Shown piece by piece: positions 8,089 through 15,162 of a stretch of DNA of 64,000 bases (position 1 is its first letter; each line of letters begins with the position of its first letter). The translations under genes were made by a program, and so were the position numbers. Location of the stretch: assembly GCA_016744135.1 (NCBI GenBank), contig JADGEX010000002.1, forward strand, positions 620,001 through 684,000. The letters run 5' to 3'. The stretch comes from Pseudodesulfovibrio sp. (GTDB lineage: Bacteria; Desulfobacterota; Desulfovibrionia; Desulfovibrionales; Desulfovibrionaceae). The notes under the pieces were generated by a model, which was not told the origin of the DNA, did not search any database, and worked only from the letters and a program-made list of their open reading frames with translations.

Positions 8089-8116
8089 ACTATGCTTGTA
8101 GAGCTGATCGTGTCAA
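8089..8116 (-). promoter_or_regulatory. Candidate promoter of the riboswitch operon
   Basis: On the minus strand a perfect TTGACA (8111-8116) is followed after 16 nt by CATAGT (8089-8094), a weak -10. The predicted start near 8082 matches the 5' edge of the aptamer. The -10 overlaps the cheA stop codon (8090-8092). Confidence 0.5.
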
Positions 8117-9772
8117 GCTGGCTGTAGCTCCCTGTTCCATACGTTCTTGAAAATGCTGGATCATTTTTTCAGTGTCGATAACCAATGCGTCGGACTCACC
8201 CATCATGCCGTAACCGAGGATAGGGATATGGAAGATTTCTTCCACCGGGACTGTGAAGCCCGTGATGACTACTTGCTGTTGTTTGAGCACTTCATCGACC
8301 AAAACGGCTGCTTTGTAATCACCTACGCGGACGACAATGGCCTGAGCCATTTCTATATTGTTTTGTTCTGGAATCAGGTCCAGAAGGTCTGCCAGTCTAA
8401 GTAGTGAATGAACTTCTCCACGGACGTCCACGGTTTCTCGTCCATCGGGCAGCGCGACCACGTCGTTGAGGCGTGGCATGTAAATCTCCATCACATCCCT
8501 GCTGGGAACGATAAAGGTATCTCCACCAACTTTGCAGACCAGGGCTTCGACGATGCCTTCGTTGGCTGAGCGATCGAGAGGGATTTCAATGGTAAAGGCT
8601 GCCCCTTTGCCCAGTGTACTTTCGATTTCAACATCGCCGTCCAGCGTTACTTTGATGGCGTTGACCACCGCGTCCATTCCGACACCGCGGCCTGATACAT
8701 CCGTGACCTGTTCAGCTGTGGAAAAGCCGCTCTGGAGGACGAACTGGAGGATTTCTTTTTGTTCGTATTCAGTTTCGGGGTCAGCCAGTCCTTTTTCAAG
8801 GGCCTTGGCGAGAATCCTGTCTGGATCAAGTCCACGACCATCATCCTTGACTTGAATATAGGCGTTATCACCTTTACGCCATGCAGCCAGAGTGACGACA
8901 CCGGCTTCTTTCTTTCCGGCGTTTTTACGACCTTCAGGGTCTTCCAGTCCGTGATCCACAGCGTTTCTCAGCAGGTGGACCAATGGTTCATTGAGGCTCT
9001 CAACGATGGTCTTGTCCAGAGCGAGTTCATCACCTTCGACAACGAAGTCGAGTTTTTTGCCGATCTTTTGGCTCAGACTCTTGACCAGACGGTGCATGGG
9101 CATAAAAATTTGTTTGAGTGGTACCAAACGGATGGCGTTTACTTCTTGCTGGAGTCTGCTGATGACATTGTCGAGCTCGCGCAGGGAAGAGGCCACCTGA
9201 TTCATGTTGCTTGCACCACCTTGGGCGATGACTGCGTAAGTGACCATGAGTTTACCCACCAGTTCGATCACTCGGTCCAGTCTGTCTGTACTGACGCGGA
9301 TGGATGAGATTGCCTGTGCGGAAGGCTTGGCTTCCGGTTTGGCCTTTTTAGACTCGGTTTTTTCTTTTTCCTTGGGTGCATCAGCCTCTTTTTCCTGTTC
9401 GACTTCGGCTGTTGTCGTGGTTGGTTCTTCAAATGCCATGGCCGCTTCGGCTTCAGATTCTTGGACAACAGGTTTGGATTTGGTTTCGATCTTGGCCAGA
9501 GCGTCGGCACTGTTGTCGAGCAAGCCCCCCAGAGCGAAGAAGAATTTTTTTTGTGCTTCACAGATACCGAGCATTGCGGTGGTGATGTCTGCGTTGACAG
9601 GAGCAATCCCGTCCGAAAGCATGTCGAGAATGGCGATGACTCCGACAGAGGAGAGGCGCATATGCGACAGGCCGAGTGCATCGACAACCTCTCCGGCTCC
9701 CTGGCCGGTGGCGTCTACTTCGAGGATCTGTTTTTCTATGTCCTCAATGCACTGAATAATGCTGTCCTGCAT
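8090..9772 (-). CDS. cheA: CheA-like histidine kinase core lacking a canonical Hpt site
   Basis: A chemotaxis-type kinase of 560 aa from ATG 9770-9772 (GGGGAAATTC precedes it; an in-frame ORF reaches 9826 but overlaps the gene upstream). After a divergent helical N-terminus (1-90) and an acidic/lysine-rich linker (about 95-155) come the P3 dimerisation helices (DRLDRVIELVGKLM), a P4 ATPase with N box HLLRNAVDHGLED, G1 DDGRGLDPDR and G2 GRGVGMDAV, and a P5 CheW-like domain. The HTxKG phospho-acceptor motif is missing from the N-terminus. The protein encoded just upstream supplies HTIKG instead, so phosphoryl transfer in trans is likely. It could serve chemotaxis or another Che-like output; no receptor genes are near. 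Confidence 0.85.
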   Translation of the reverse strand: MQDSIIQCIEDIEKQILEVDATGQGAGEVVDALGLSHMRLSSVGVIAILDMLSDGIAPVNADITTAMLGICEAQKKFFFALGGLLDNSADALAKIETKSKPVVQESEAEAAMAFEEPTTTTAEVEQEKEADAPKEKEKTESKKAKPEAKPSAQAISSIRVSTDRLDRVIELVGKLMVTYAVIAQGGASNMNQVASSLRELDNVISRLQQEVNAIRLVPLKQIFMPMHRLVKSLSQKIGKKLDFVVEGDELALDKTIVESLNEPLVHLLRNAVDHGLEDPEGRKNAGKKEAGVVTLAAWRKGDNAYIQVKDDGRGLDPDRILAKALEKGLADPETEYEQKEILQFVLQSGFSTAEQVTDVSGRGVGMDAVVNAIKVTLDGDVEIESTLGKGAAFTIEIPLDRSANEGIVEALVCKVGGDTFIVPSRDVMEIYMPRLNDVVALPDGRETVDVRGEVHSLLRLADLLDLIPEQNNIEMAQAIVVRVGDYKAAVLVDEVLKQQQVVITGFTVPVEEIFHIPILGYGMMGESDALVIDTEKMIQHFQERMEQGATASLTRSALQA

Positions 9773-9782
9773 GAATTTCCCC

Positions 9783-10508
9783 TTATTGAGTCGTGAAATA
9801 GGTGTCTTCGTCCGGGTAGACGGCAATGGTCTGATCGAATCCCCAGGAATACAATGTTACTTTGGCATCTGGTGTGAGATTGCAAGCGGCAATCTTGAAT
9901 GTCGTCCCCATACTGGCCACAGCACCCCAGGCTCTGGAGCCGAAAGTCAGCACTTCGGAGAGGTCGAGCAGAATGGAGTCGCCCGGTTCGACTCCCAGAA
10001 TTGCAGAAATGATCGGTTTGAAGTGTATGTCTTGATGGACGCGGATGTCTTTGACGCGGATGATGGTCACAGTGTCGCGTATTTCCACTTCGACGCCTGC
10101 ACCAAGAACTTCGGCCTCGGCTATACCGCTGCTCGAAGCTTCGGTTATGAGGGAGAGGACTTCTTCCTGTTCTTCTACGTCGAGGTTGTCGTCACGGAGT
10201 TGCTCAAGAACCTGAAAGATCATGTTCACACCCCGCGAAAGCAGGGTGACGTTCTCCGAAGAGGATTCCACTTCACCAGACTGGACCTTTTTCAGGAAGT
10301 CTTCGATTTTGTGGGTGAAGTGAGATGCTTCTTCAAAACCCGCCATGAATCCGGTCACGCCCTTAATCGTGTGCAACGGGCGTGCGAGTATCTCGATGCC
10401 TTCGCCGAGGTCGGCACCTTCAAGCATCTCAAGCCCTTCCATGACTTGGGGGTAATATTTGTCGTTGACCTCGGAGAAGAACTCTTCGATCATAGGATCT
10501 TCGCTCAT
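9783..10508 (-). CDS. Hpt domain protein with C-terminal STAS-like domain
   Basis: A 241-aa protein. Residues 1-110 are an acidic helical Hpt domain with the phosphorylatable site His46 in RPLHTIKGVTGFM. Residues about 135-241 look like a STAS or anti-sigma-factor-antagonist fold: VTIIRVKDIRV, SILLDLSEVLTFGSRAWGAVASM, with serines where such domains may be phosphorylated. The STAS call is from pattern only. It lies 13 nt after the receiver gene and 10 nt before the kinase-core gene, so the three form one operon. The likely job is to take a phosphoryl group from the kinase core and relay it to a receiver, replacing the missing P1 domain of CheA. Confidence 0.75.
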   Translation of the reverse strand: MSEDPMIEEFFSEVNDKYYPQVMEGLEMLEGADLGEGIEILARPLHTIKGVTGFMAGFEEASHFTHKIEDFLKKVQSGEVESSSENVTLLSRGVNMIFQVLEQLRDDNLDVEEQEEVLSLITEASSSGIAEAEVLGAGVEVEIRDTVTIIRVKDIRVHQDIHFKPIISAILGVEPGDSILLDLSEVLTFGSRAWGAVASMGTTFKIAACNLTPDAKVTLYSWGFDQTIAVYPDEDTYFTTQ

Positions 10509-10521
10509 GAGCTATCCTTGG

Positions 10522-10920
10522 CTACTTGTTCAAGAGTCCGAGTTTTTCCAACTCATCATACAATCTTTCTTTAGCAATCGGCTTGACGATGTAAGCTGAA
10601 GCTTCACCGTCGTAAAAAGTTTTTATGACCGTTTGAGGGTCGTCGAGGGCCGTGGTCATTATGACCTTGACCTTTGGTTTATAGCCTCTGTCCGTTTCAA
10701 TGGATCGAATTTTTTGCAGCGCTTCAATCCCATCAACTTCGGGCATCATGATATCCATGAGAATGAGATCATAGGGCTGTTTTTCTGCATGACTGATTTT
10801 GAATGCCTCTACTGCTTCTCTTCCATTGACAACAATGTCCACTTCAAAAAGGGTCATCAAAAATGAACGGAGGACCTTTCGGCTGAGAAATTCATCTTCA
10901 ACAATAAGTGCGCGCATCAT
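10522..10920 (-). CDS. CheY-like response regulator receiver
   Basis: A stand-alone receiver domain of 132 aa. Key residues are the acidic pair at ALIVEDE (E8, D9), phosphorylation Asp56 (LILMDIMMP), a Thr at MTT (89-90) and Lys113 (YIVKPI). There is no output domain. It is the first gene of a three-gene operon with the Hpt-STAS protein and the CheA core, and is presumably their phosphorylation partner. Two adjacent ATG codons (10918-10920, 10915-10917) follow GGAGAAA; the second has the better spacing. Confidence 0.85.
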   Translation of the reverse strand: MMRALIVEDEFLSRKVLRSFLMTLFEVDIVVNGREAVEAFKISHAEKQPYDLILMDIMMPEVDGIEALQKIRSIETDRGYKPKVKVIMTTALDDPQTVIKTFYDGEASAYIVKPIAKERLYDELEKLGLLNK

Positions 10921-10996
10921 TTTCTCCGGTTATAACCTGATGGAAAAGGGCTTGTTACTCTCTTCTCGACCTTAAAATAGAAAAAAGTCAATATGA

Positions 10997-11029
10997 TGAT
11001 AAAAAATTATCATACGTATGACATACGTG
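10997..11029. repeat. Two adjacent palindromes in a divergent intergenic region
   Basis: The inverted repeat ATGATAA-AAAA-TTATCAT (10997-11014) abuts the near-perfect dyad ACGTATG-A-CATACGT (11015-11029), followed by a T7 tract. They lie between divergent genes (response regulator on minus, SpoU methyltransferase on plus). Operator sites for a dimeric regulator are the simplest reading; a weak terminator is the alternative. Confidence 0.5.
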
Positions 11030-11104
11030 TTTTTTTGTCTTTTGGACACCCTCTCATGAGTTGTTCACACTTGCAAATCTGCGTGAGAATCGTTACCAAC
11101 CCGC

Positions 11105-11695
11105 ATGTCTCGCGAAATAACAGAGAAAAGAAAACAACGGATCGATCAGGTTCTAGCCAGACGGCAGAAGGATCTGACTATGGTTATGGACAACATTTGG
11201 GATCCGCACAATGTTTCGGCTGTGCTGAGAAGTTGTGACGCTTTTGGCGTGTTCGGAGTCCATTTGTACTATACCACATCGGAGTGGCCGGACTTGGCCA
11301 AGAAAAGTTCGGCATCCGCAAAAAAGTGGATTCAGCGTACCCGTCATATTGATGCGGCGAGTATGGTGGACGACTTACGCGGCCAGGGAATGCAGATTCT
11401 CAGGACTGGATTCTCCGAAACGGCAAAGTCTGTTACCGCTTTTGATTTTACCCGTCCCACGGCAATAATATTGAGTAATGAGCATCGGGGAACTTCTCCT
11501 GAACTGGCCGAGTTAATTCAAGATGAGATATACATCCCCATGCACGGTATGGTACAGAGCTTTAATGTTTCTGTGGCTGCGGCTATTATTTTGTACGAAG
11601 CCTCAACACAGCGGGATCGAGCCGGTATGTATGAAACCTCTTCGTTTTCCGAAGATGAACTCGAAACGCTGAAAGCTGAATGGTATACGCGATAG
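11105..11695 (+). CDS. trmH: SpoU/TrmH-family RNA 2'-O-methyltransferase
   Basis: A SPOUT methyltransferase of 196 aa with the three family motifs: NIWDPHNVSAVLRSCDAFGV (motif 1), ILSNEHRG (motif 2) and IPMHGMVQSFNVSVAAAIILYE (motif 3, knot and SAM site). Length and C-terminus resemble TrmH, which methylates the ribose of G18 in tRNA, so tRNA is the likely substrate; rRNA-modifying relatives are possible. No clear Shine-Dalgarno precedes the ATG. It lies 10 nt upstream of the Sua5/YrdC gene, and both concern tRNA modification. Confidence 0.8.
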   Translation: MSREITEKRKQRIDQVLARRQKDLTMVMDNIWDPHNVSAVLRSCDAFGVFGVHLYYTTSEWPDLAKKSSASAKKWIQRTRHIDAASMVDDLRGQGMQILRTGFSETAKSVTAFDFTRPTAIILSNEHRGTSPELAELIQDEIYIPMHGMVQSFNVSVAAAIILYEASTQRDRAGMYETSSFSEDELETLKAEWYTR

Positions 11696-11705
11696 GAGTA
11701 TAATT

Positions 11706-12317
11706 ATGCATGATTTACTGAAGGTCATGAACTCCGGCGGCGTCGTTCTCTACCCTACTGAGACGTTGTATGCCGTAGGATGTGACGCAACAAGTCAGGA
11801 AGCGTGTGAAAAAGTGGCGACCATCAAAGGTCGTGCAGAAGATAAACCACTTCCGTTGATTATCGGTGGCATGGATATGCTCGAACTGGTTACCGAGGAG
11901 AAGTCCTCTCATTTGATTCATTTGGCCGAACTTTTTTGGCCTGGTCCTTTGTCCATTTTGGTCAAGGCGTTGCCAGAATTGCCGGAACTGTTGTCTGATG
12001 ATGAGGGATATACTTCAGTTCGATATAGCGGACATCCATTCGCCGCAGAGTTGTCCCGTCGTATGAAGAGGCCACTTGTTGCCACCAGTGCAAATATTTC
12101 TGACAAGCCCTCGGTGGCTCTTCCCGAAAGCATTGATTCGGAATTGCTTGAACTGGTTGATAAGGCCTACCTTGATCCGCCGTGGCCCCGTGGTAACAAG
12201 CCTTCAACGGTTGTCCGGCTGGTTGGTGCTTCTCAGTTGGAAGTTCTCAGAGAAGGTGCGGTGACCGTCAAAATGCTTTGCGACAAAGGATATTCCGTTT
12301 CCGTGAAGACATCGTGA
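11706..12317 (+). CDS. tsaC: L-threonylcarbamoyladenylate synthase (Sua5/YrdC family)
   Basis: A YrdC-like domain protein of 203 aa. PTETLYAVGCDA, the KGRAEDKPLPLII loop, SVRYSGHPFA and LVATSANISDKPS are the conserved nucleotide- and threonine-binding segments. The enzyme makes threonylcarbamoyl-AMP from threonine, bicarbonate and ATP for t6A37 in tRNA. It lacks the extra C-terminal Sua5 domain, so TsaC-like is the better name. A GGAG site precedes the ATG. It is cotranscribed with the SpoU methyltransferase and ends at a strong terminator. Confidence 0.85.
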   Translation: MHDLLKVMNSGGVVLYPTETLYAVGCDATSQEACEKVATIKGRAEDKPLPLIIGGMDMLELVTEEKSSHLIHLAELFWPGPLSILVKALPELPELLSDDEGYTSVRYSGHPFAAELSRRMKRPLVATSANISDKPSVALPESIDSELLELVDKAYLDPPWPRGNKPSTVVRLVGASQLEVLREGAVTVKMLCDKGYSVSVKTS

Positions 12318-12344
12318 TTTTGAGTTTATTATTGTTTTAGATCG

Positions 12345-12378
12345 GCTTCTCTCCATTATGGAGGGAAGCTTTTTTTTG
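12345..12378 (+). terminator. Intrinsic terminator after tsaC
   Basis: An 11-bp stem (GCTTCTCTCCA / TGGAGGGAAGC, one T-G pair) with a TTA loop is followed by T8. It lies 28 nt after the tsaC stop. Confidence 0.85.
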
Positions 12379-12426
12379 ATGGAGATGAAAGAGTTGAAAC
12401 CGTTTTGCATGTCTTTTGGTGTCTAG

Positions 12427-12495
12427 GGGTAAAAATTTGTACTCGAACACACGATAAATGGCGTTTTTCCCGAAGCGGGTAAAAAAAATTGTACT
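12427..12495 (+). promoter_or_regulatory. Direct repeats, possible enhancer site for the sigma-54 promoter
   Basis: GGGTAAAAATTTGTACT (12427-12443) recurs as GGGTAAAAAAAATTGTACT at 12477-12495. They lie about 125-190 nt upstream of the predicted sigma-54 start, the usual range for enhancer-binding proteins. A small dyad (TTTTTCCCG-AAG-CGGGTAAAAA) ends in the second copy. Function is inferred from position. Confidence 0.4.
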
Positions 12496-12592
12496 GTTTT
12501 GGCAAACAAAGTCGGAGTATGAAATTTAAAATGTTTTTTTAAGCAACTGATATAATAGTATTTATCTAAATTTTATACTTTTTTTATTCGTT

Positions 12593-12608
12593 TGGCACGA
12601 GGGTTGCT
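12593..12608 (+). promoter_or_regulatory. Sigma-54 (RpoN) promoter
   Basis: TGGCACG-AGGG-TTGCT matches the -24/-12 consensus TGGCACG-N4-TTGCW exactly, with GG (12594-12595) and GC (12606-12607) 12 nt apart. Transcription should start near 12619. The first annotated gene downstream is the NUDIX gene 287 nt away, with a long hairpin between, so the product is either a small RNA or a structured leader. Confidence 0.75.
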
Positions 12609-12618
12609 ATATTAAAAG

Positions 12619-12700
12619 TATCTTCCTTCTTTATTTTGCACACGAGAAATAAAAGGCTTCACCGGACGGTCCGATGAAGCCTTTCTCGCGTGGTGTGAGT
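12619..12700 (+). ncRNA. Candidate sigma-54-dependent small RNA or structured leader
   Basis: From the predicted start the transcript opens with a pyrimidine-rich run (TCTTCCTTCTTTATTTT), able to pair with Shine-Dalgarno sequences. It then folds into a long hairpin: AAAGGCTTCA/TGAAGCCTTT (12652-12661 and 12675-12684) topped by CGGA/TCCG, with outer pairing CACACGAG to CTC and GTGTG (12639-12697). No long U tract follows, so termination here is uncertain. A tiny ORF (12674-12730, 18 aa, MKPFSRG...) lacks a ribosome-binding site. The surrounding 12.38-12.90 kb gap is AT-rich and otherwise shows no gene. Confidence 0.4.
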
Positions 12701-12905
12701 AAACTTTATTTATTGAATAAAATTAGATAGTTAAAAGTTTTTAAGATGTTTTGATTCCGTCCTTGTGTATGGGCCTTGATGTGAGTCGCTGGCTGTTTCT
12801 TCGTAAACGGGGCGGTTAAAAAAATTGAATTTTGATTCACTGTTTGACTTGGTTGTCCGGTTTATGGAGACTTTACTAAAGTGAACCTGTGATCTGGAGT
12901 CTGTC

Positions 12906-13403
12906 ATGGTAAAAATTCGACCGTGTCCCCATTGCGGTGAAGAAATTGAAGTCTATCGAAATCCCACGCCCACCGTGGATGTTGTGATTCTCATGTCGTC
13001 TGCCGAAGGAGATGGCGTGGTTCTCGTTGAGCGTAAGAATCCTCCGCTTGGTTGGGCATTACCTGGTGGGTTTGTGGATTATGGTGAGTCTTGTGAGGAT
13101 GCGGCTATCCGTGAGATGAAGGAAGAAACTGGGCTGGATGTGGAGTTGATGGGGTTGCTTGGAGTTTATTCTGATCCGGATCGCGACAAGCGGCAACATA
13201 CCATGAGCGTGGTGTACATCGGCGTACCCAAAGACCCGTCGGCATTGGCTGCAGGTGATGATGCCGCTAAGGCAGAAGTCTTTCCATTGGGTGAATGGCC
13301 TGAGTTGACCTTTGATCATAATAAGATCTTGGGCGACTTCATGACGTATGTTTCTGAGAACGGTGGAGAAGGGTGTGTTGACGGCTTTCCGACTCAGGCG
13401 TAG
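12906..13403 (+). CDS. NUDIX hydrolase
   Basis: A 165-aa NUDIX protein. The Nudix box is complete (G55...E61...R69-E70...E73-E74...G76: [17 protein letters not shown]), so divalent-metal-dependent hydrolysis of a nucleoside diphosphate derivative is expected. [14 protein letters not shown] resembles ADP-ribose pyrophosphatase-like members. The N-terminus carries one CPHC pair (C7, C10), half a zinc ribbon. A GGAG site lies upstream of the ATG. The substrate cannot be set from sequence. Transcription may come from the sigma-54 promoter 300 nt upstream or from a nearer, unrecognised promoter. Confidence 0.8.
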   Translation: MVKIRPCPHCGEEIEVYRNPTPTVDVVILMSSAEGDGVVLVERKNPPLGWALPGGFVDYGESCEDAAIREMKEETGLDVELMGLLGVYSDPDRDKRQHTMSVVYIGVPKDPSALAAGDDAAKAEVFPLGEWPELTFDHNKILGDFMTYVSENGGEGCVDGFPTQA

Positions 13404-13455
13404 TTCTCACGCGGATGTTTCATAACCATTTTAAACGAGTTGAATAGATAGTATC

Positions 13456-14466
13456 ATGCGCACATTGTGTATCACTCTTGGCGACCCGTGCGGTCTCGGC
13501 CCTGAGCTTGTTGTCCGGCATTTTGTTGATGCTCCTTCGGTCACTGATCGATTCTTGTTGCTTGGACCGCTTTCGGCAATGGATAGGGAGCTTGAAAGAG
13601 TCGGTGAGATCCGTTTCTTCGAGGTACTGGATGATCCGGCACAGATCAGCGAAAAAAATGCGGGAGTTTATCTTTTTGAGCCTGCGACACTTTTCGGGTT
13701 GGAGTATCCTCTTGGGCAGGCCTGCACCAATGGAGGCAGGGCCGCCGGAGTCAGTTTGGATATGGCGGTCGAGGTACTCAAATCCGGTCTGGCTGATGGT
13801 TTACTTACTTGTCCATTGAATAAGGCCATGCTTCAGTCTGCTGGATTTGATTTCCCGGGACATACGGAATTTTTGGCTGAAAAACTTGGTGTGGGTGCGG
13901 ATCAGGTTTGTATGCATCTGTGTGGTCATGATCCAGATGATGATAGGCCCAAGTTGCGTGTGAGTCTGGCGACTACCCACCCGCGTCTCAGTGATGTTCC
14001 GGCGCTTGTGACCGAGGAACGGCTGTTGCGTTGTTTGCATCTGACCACTGACTTTGTGCATACGTTGGGGCTTGAAGGCCCTGTAGGTGTGTGTGGCCTC
14101 AATCCTCATGCCGGTGAGTCTGGTCGAATAGGGGATGAGGAAATCAAGACTATTATTCCCGCCCTTGAAACGGCGCGTCGTGAAGGGCTTGATGTCGTTG
14201 GTCCTATTCCGGGTGATACCATTTTTTACTTTGCGGCCAAAGGTGAGTATTCGGCTGTGCTTGCCATGTATCACGATCAGGGTTTGGCCCCGCTCAAGCT
14301 GTTGCATTTCAGTCAGGCGGTGAATGTGACTCTTGGGTTACCGTACCCTCGTACTTCGCCGGACCATGGTACAGGATATGATATCGTGGGCACTGGTGAG
14401 GCATCCATACAGAGTTTTCGGGCTGCTTTGGATATGGTACAGCGGCTTGTTGAGGCAAAGGGGTAA
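13456..14466 (+). CDS. pdxA: 4-hydroxythreonine-4-phosphate dehydrogenase
   Basis: The 336-aa protein carries PdxA signatures: an N-terminal TLGDPCGLGPEL, metal-ligand histidines in FPGHTEFLAE, GLNPHAGESG and MYHDQGLAPLK, plus GPIPGDTIF and RTSPDHGTGYDI. PdxA oxidises 4-phosphohydroxy-threonine with NAD+ in the DXP-dependent pyridoxal phosphate pathway; PdxJ is not in the window. Length is typical. It starts 52 nt after the NUDIX gene and ends 3 nt before gmhB, so it is probably cotranscribed with gmhB although the two pathways are unrelated. Confidence 0.92.
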   Translation: MRTLCITLGDPCGLGPELVVRHFVDAPSVTDRFLLLGPLSAMDRELERVGEIRFFEVLDDPAQISEKNAGVYLFEPATLFGLEYPLGQACTNGGRAAGVSLDMAVEVLKSGLADGLLTCPLNKAMLQSAGFDFPGHTEFLAEKLGVGADQVCMHLCGHDPDDDRPKLRVSLATTHPRLSDVPALVTEERLLRCLHLTTDFVHTLGLEGPVGVCGLNPHAGESGRIGDEEIKTIIPALETARREGLDVVGPIPGDTIFYFAAKGEYSAVLAMYHDQGLAPLKLLHFSQAVNVTLGLPYPRTSPDHGTGYDIVGTGEASIQSFRAALDMVQRLVEAKG

Positions 14467-14469
14467 ATC

Positions 14470-15015
14470 ATGGCACAACGATGTATTCTTTTGGATCGCG
14501 ACGGGACTATTATTTTTGATAAGCATTATCTGCACGATCCCGACGGTGTGGAATTGTTGCCTGGAGCCGCGCAAGGGCTTTTGCGGATGCAGGAGATGGG
14601 ATATTCTCTGGCCGTGTTAACCAATCAGAGCGGTGTTGGGCGCGGGTATTACAACGAGACGTCCGTTCGTGCCTGTAACGATCGTATGGCCGAACTACTT
14701 GCGCGGCATGGTGTTATTCTCAATGGTGTTTTCTTTTGTCCTCACACGCCTGAAGATGGATGTGATTGTCGAAAACCGAATCCAGGTCTCATGGAGCAAG
14801 CTGTTCAAGCTTTAGGGTTTGATCCGGCTGAGAGTTACATGATCGGGGACAAGCAGGCAGACATGGGAGTGGGGCAAGCAACTGGTGCGACGACTATTCT
14901 TGTGCGAACCGGCAAAGGCGCTGAGCATGAGGAGTTATGTCAGAACTCGGCTGACCATGTTGTCGATGATTTGCAGGCTGCTGCCGATATTATCCAATCT
15001 TTCGAAAAGAATTAA
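14470..15015 (+). CDS. gmhB: D-glycero-manno-heptose 1,7-bisphosphate 7-phosphatase
   Basis: A HAD phosphatase of 181 aa. D9 and D11 in LLDRDGTI form the catalytic DxD, TNQSGVGRGYY is motif II, and MIGDKQADMGVG is motif IV. A zinc site CPHTPEDGCDC (C90, H92, C98, C100) is characteristic of GmhB. It removes the 7-phosphate during ADP-heptose synthesis for the LPS inner core. This fits the LPS genes kdsB and waaA on the opposite strand a few kilobases away. It starts 3 nt after pdxA. Confidence 0.9.
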   Translation: MAQRCILLDRDGTIIFDKHYLHDPDGVELLPGAAQGLLRMQEMGYSLAVLTNQSGVGRGYYNETSVRACNDRMAELLARHGVILNGVFFCPHTPEDGCDCRKPNPGLMEQAVQALGFDPAESYMIGDKQADMGVGQATGATTILVRTGKGAEHEELCQNSADHVVDDLQAAADIIQSFEKN

Positions 15016-15028
15016 GAAGCCTTCGGCG

Positions 15029-15070
15029 ACCAGAGGGGGGAATCTCTTGAAAGAGGTTCTCCTCTCTGGT
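15029..15070 (+). repeat. Intergenic hairpin element of dispersed-repeat type
   Basis: A long imperfect hairpin with outer arms ACCAGAG/CTCTGGT, inner runs GGGGGAA/TTCTCC and TCTCTT/AGAGG, preceded by GCCTTCGGCG. Its makeup resembles short dispersed intergenic elements I associate with Desulfovibrio genomes. Only one copy is in this window, so repetition is not demonstrated here. Confidence 0.4.
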
Positions 15071-15108
15071 TCCGCTGAAAGCGACTCTCGCTAGGGCCGT
15101 CTGAGACC

Positions 15109-15141
15109 AAAAAAAGGCTCCGTTTCGGGAGCCTTTTTTTT
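15109..15141. terminator. Bidirectional terminator between gmhB and the TPR gene
   Basis: GGCTCC/GGAGCC stem with a short loop, flanked by A7 on the left and T8 on the right. It can end transcription of gmhB on plus and of the TPR gene on minus. Confidence 0.85.
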
Positions 15142-15162
15142 GAGTGATTTATACAGACGAAT

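Noticed and set aside
9773-9826. Longer CheA start at 9826
   Set aside because: It overlaps the Hpt gene end and lacks a ribosome-binding site; ATG 9770-9772 follows GGGGAAATTC.
12461-12488. Dyad TTTTTCCCG-AAG-CGGGTAAAAA as a terminator
   Set aside because: Neither strand has a U tract after the stem; it is more likely a protein site next to the sigma-54 promoter.
12551-12556. TATAAT hexamer in the tsaC-NUDIX gap
   Set aside because: No acceptable -35 hexamer at 16-18 nt; likely chance in AT-rich sequence upstream of the sigma-54 promoter.
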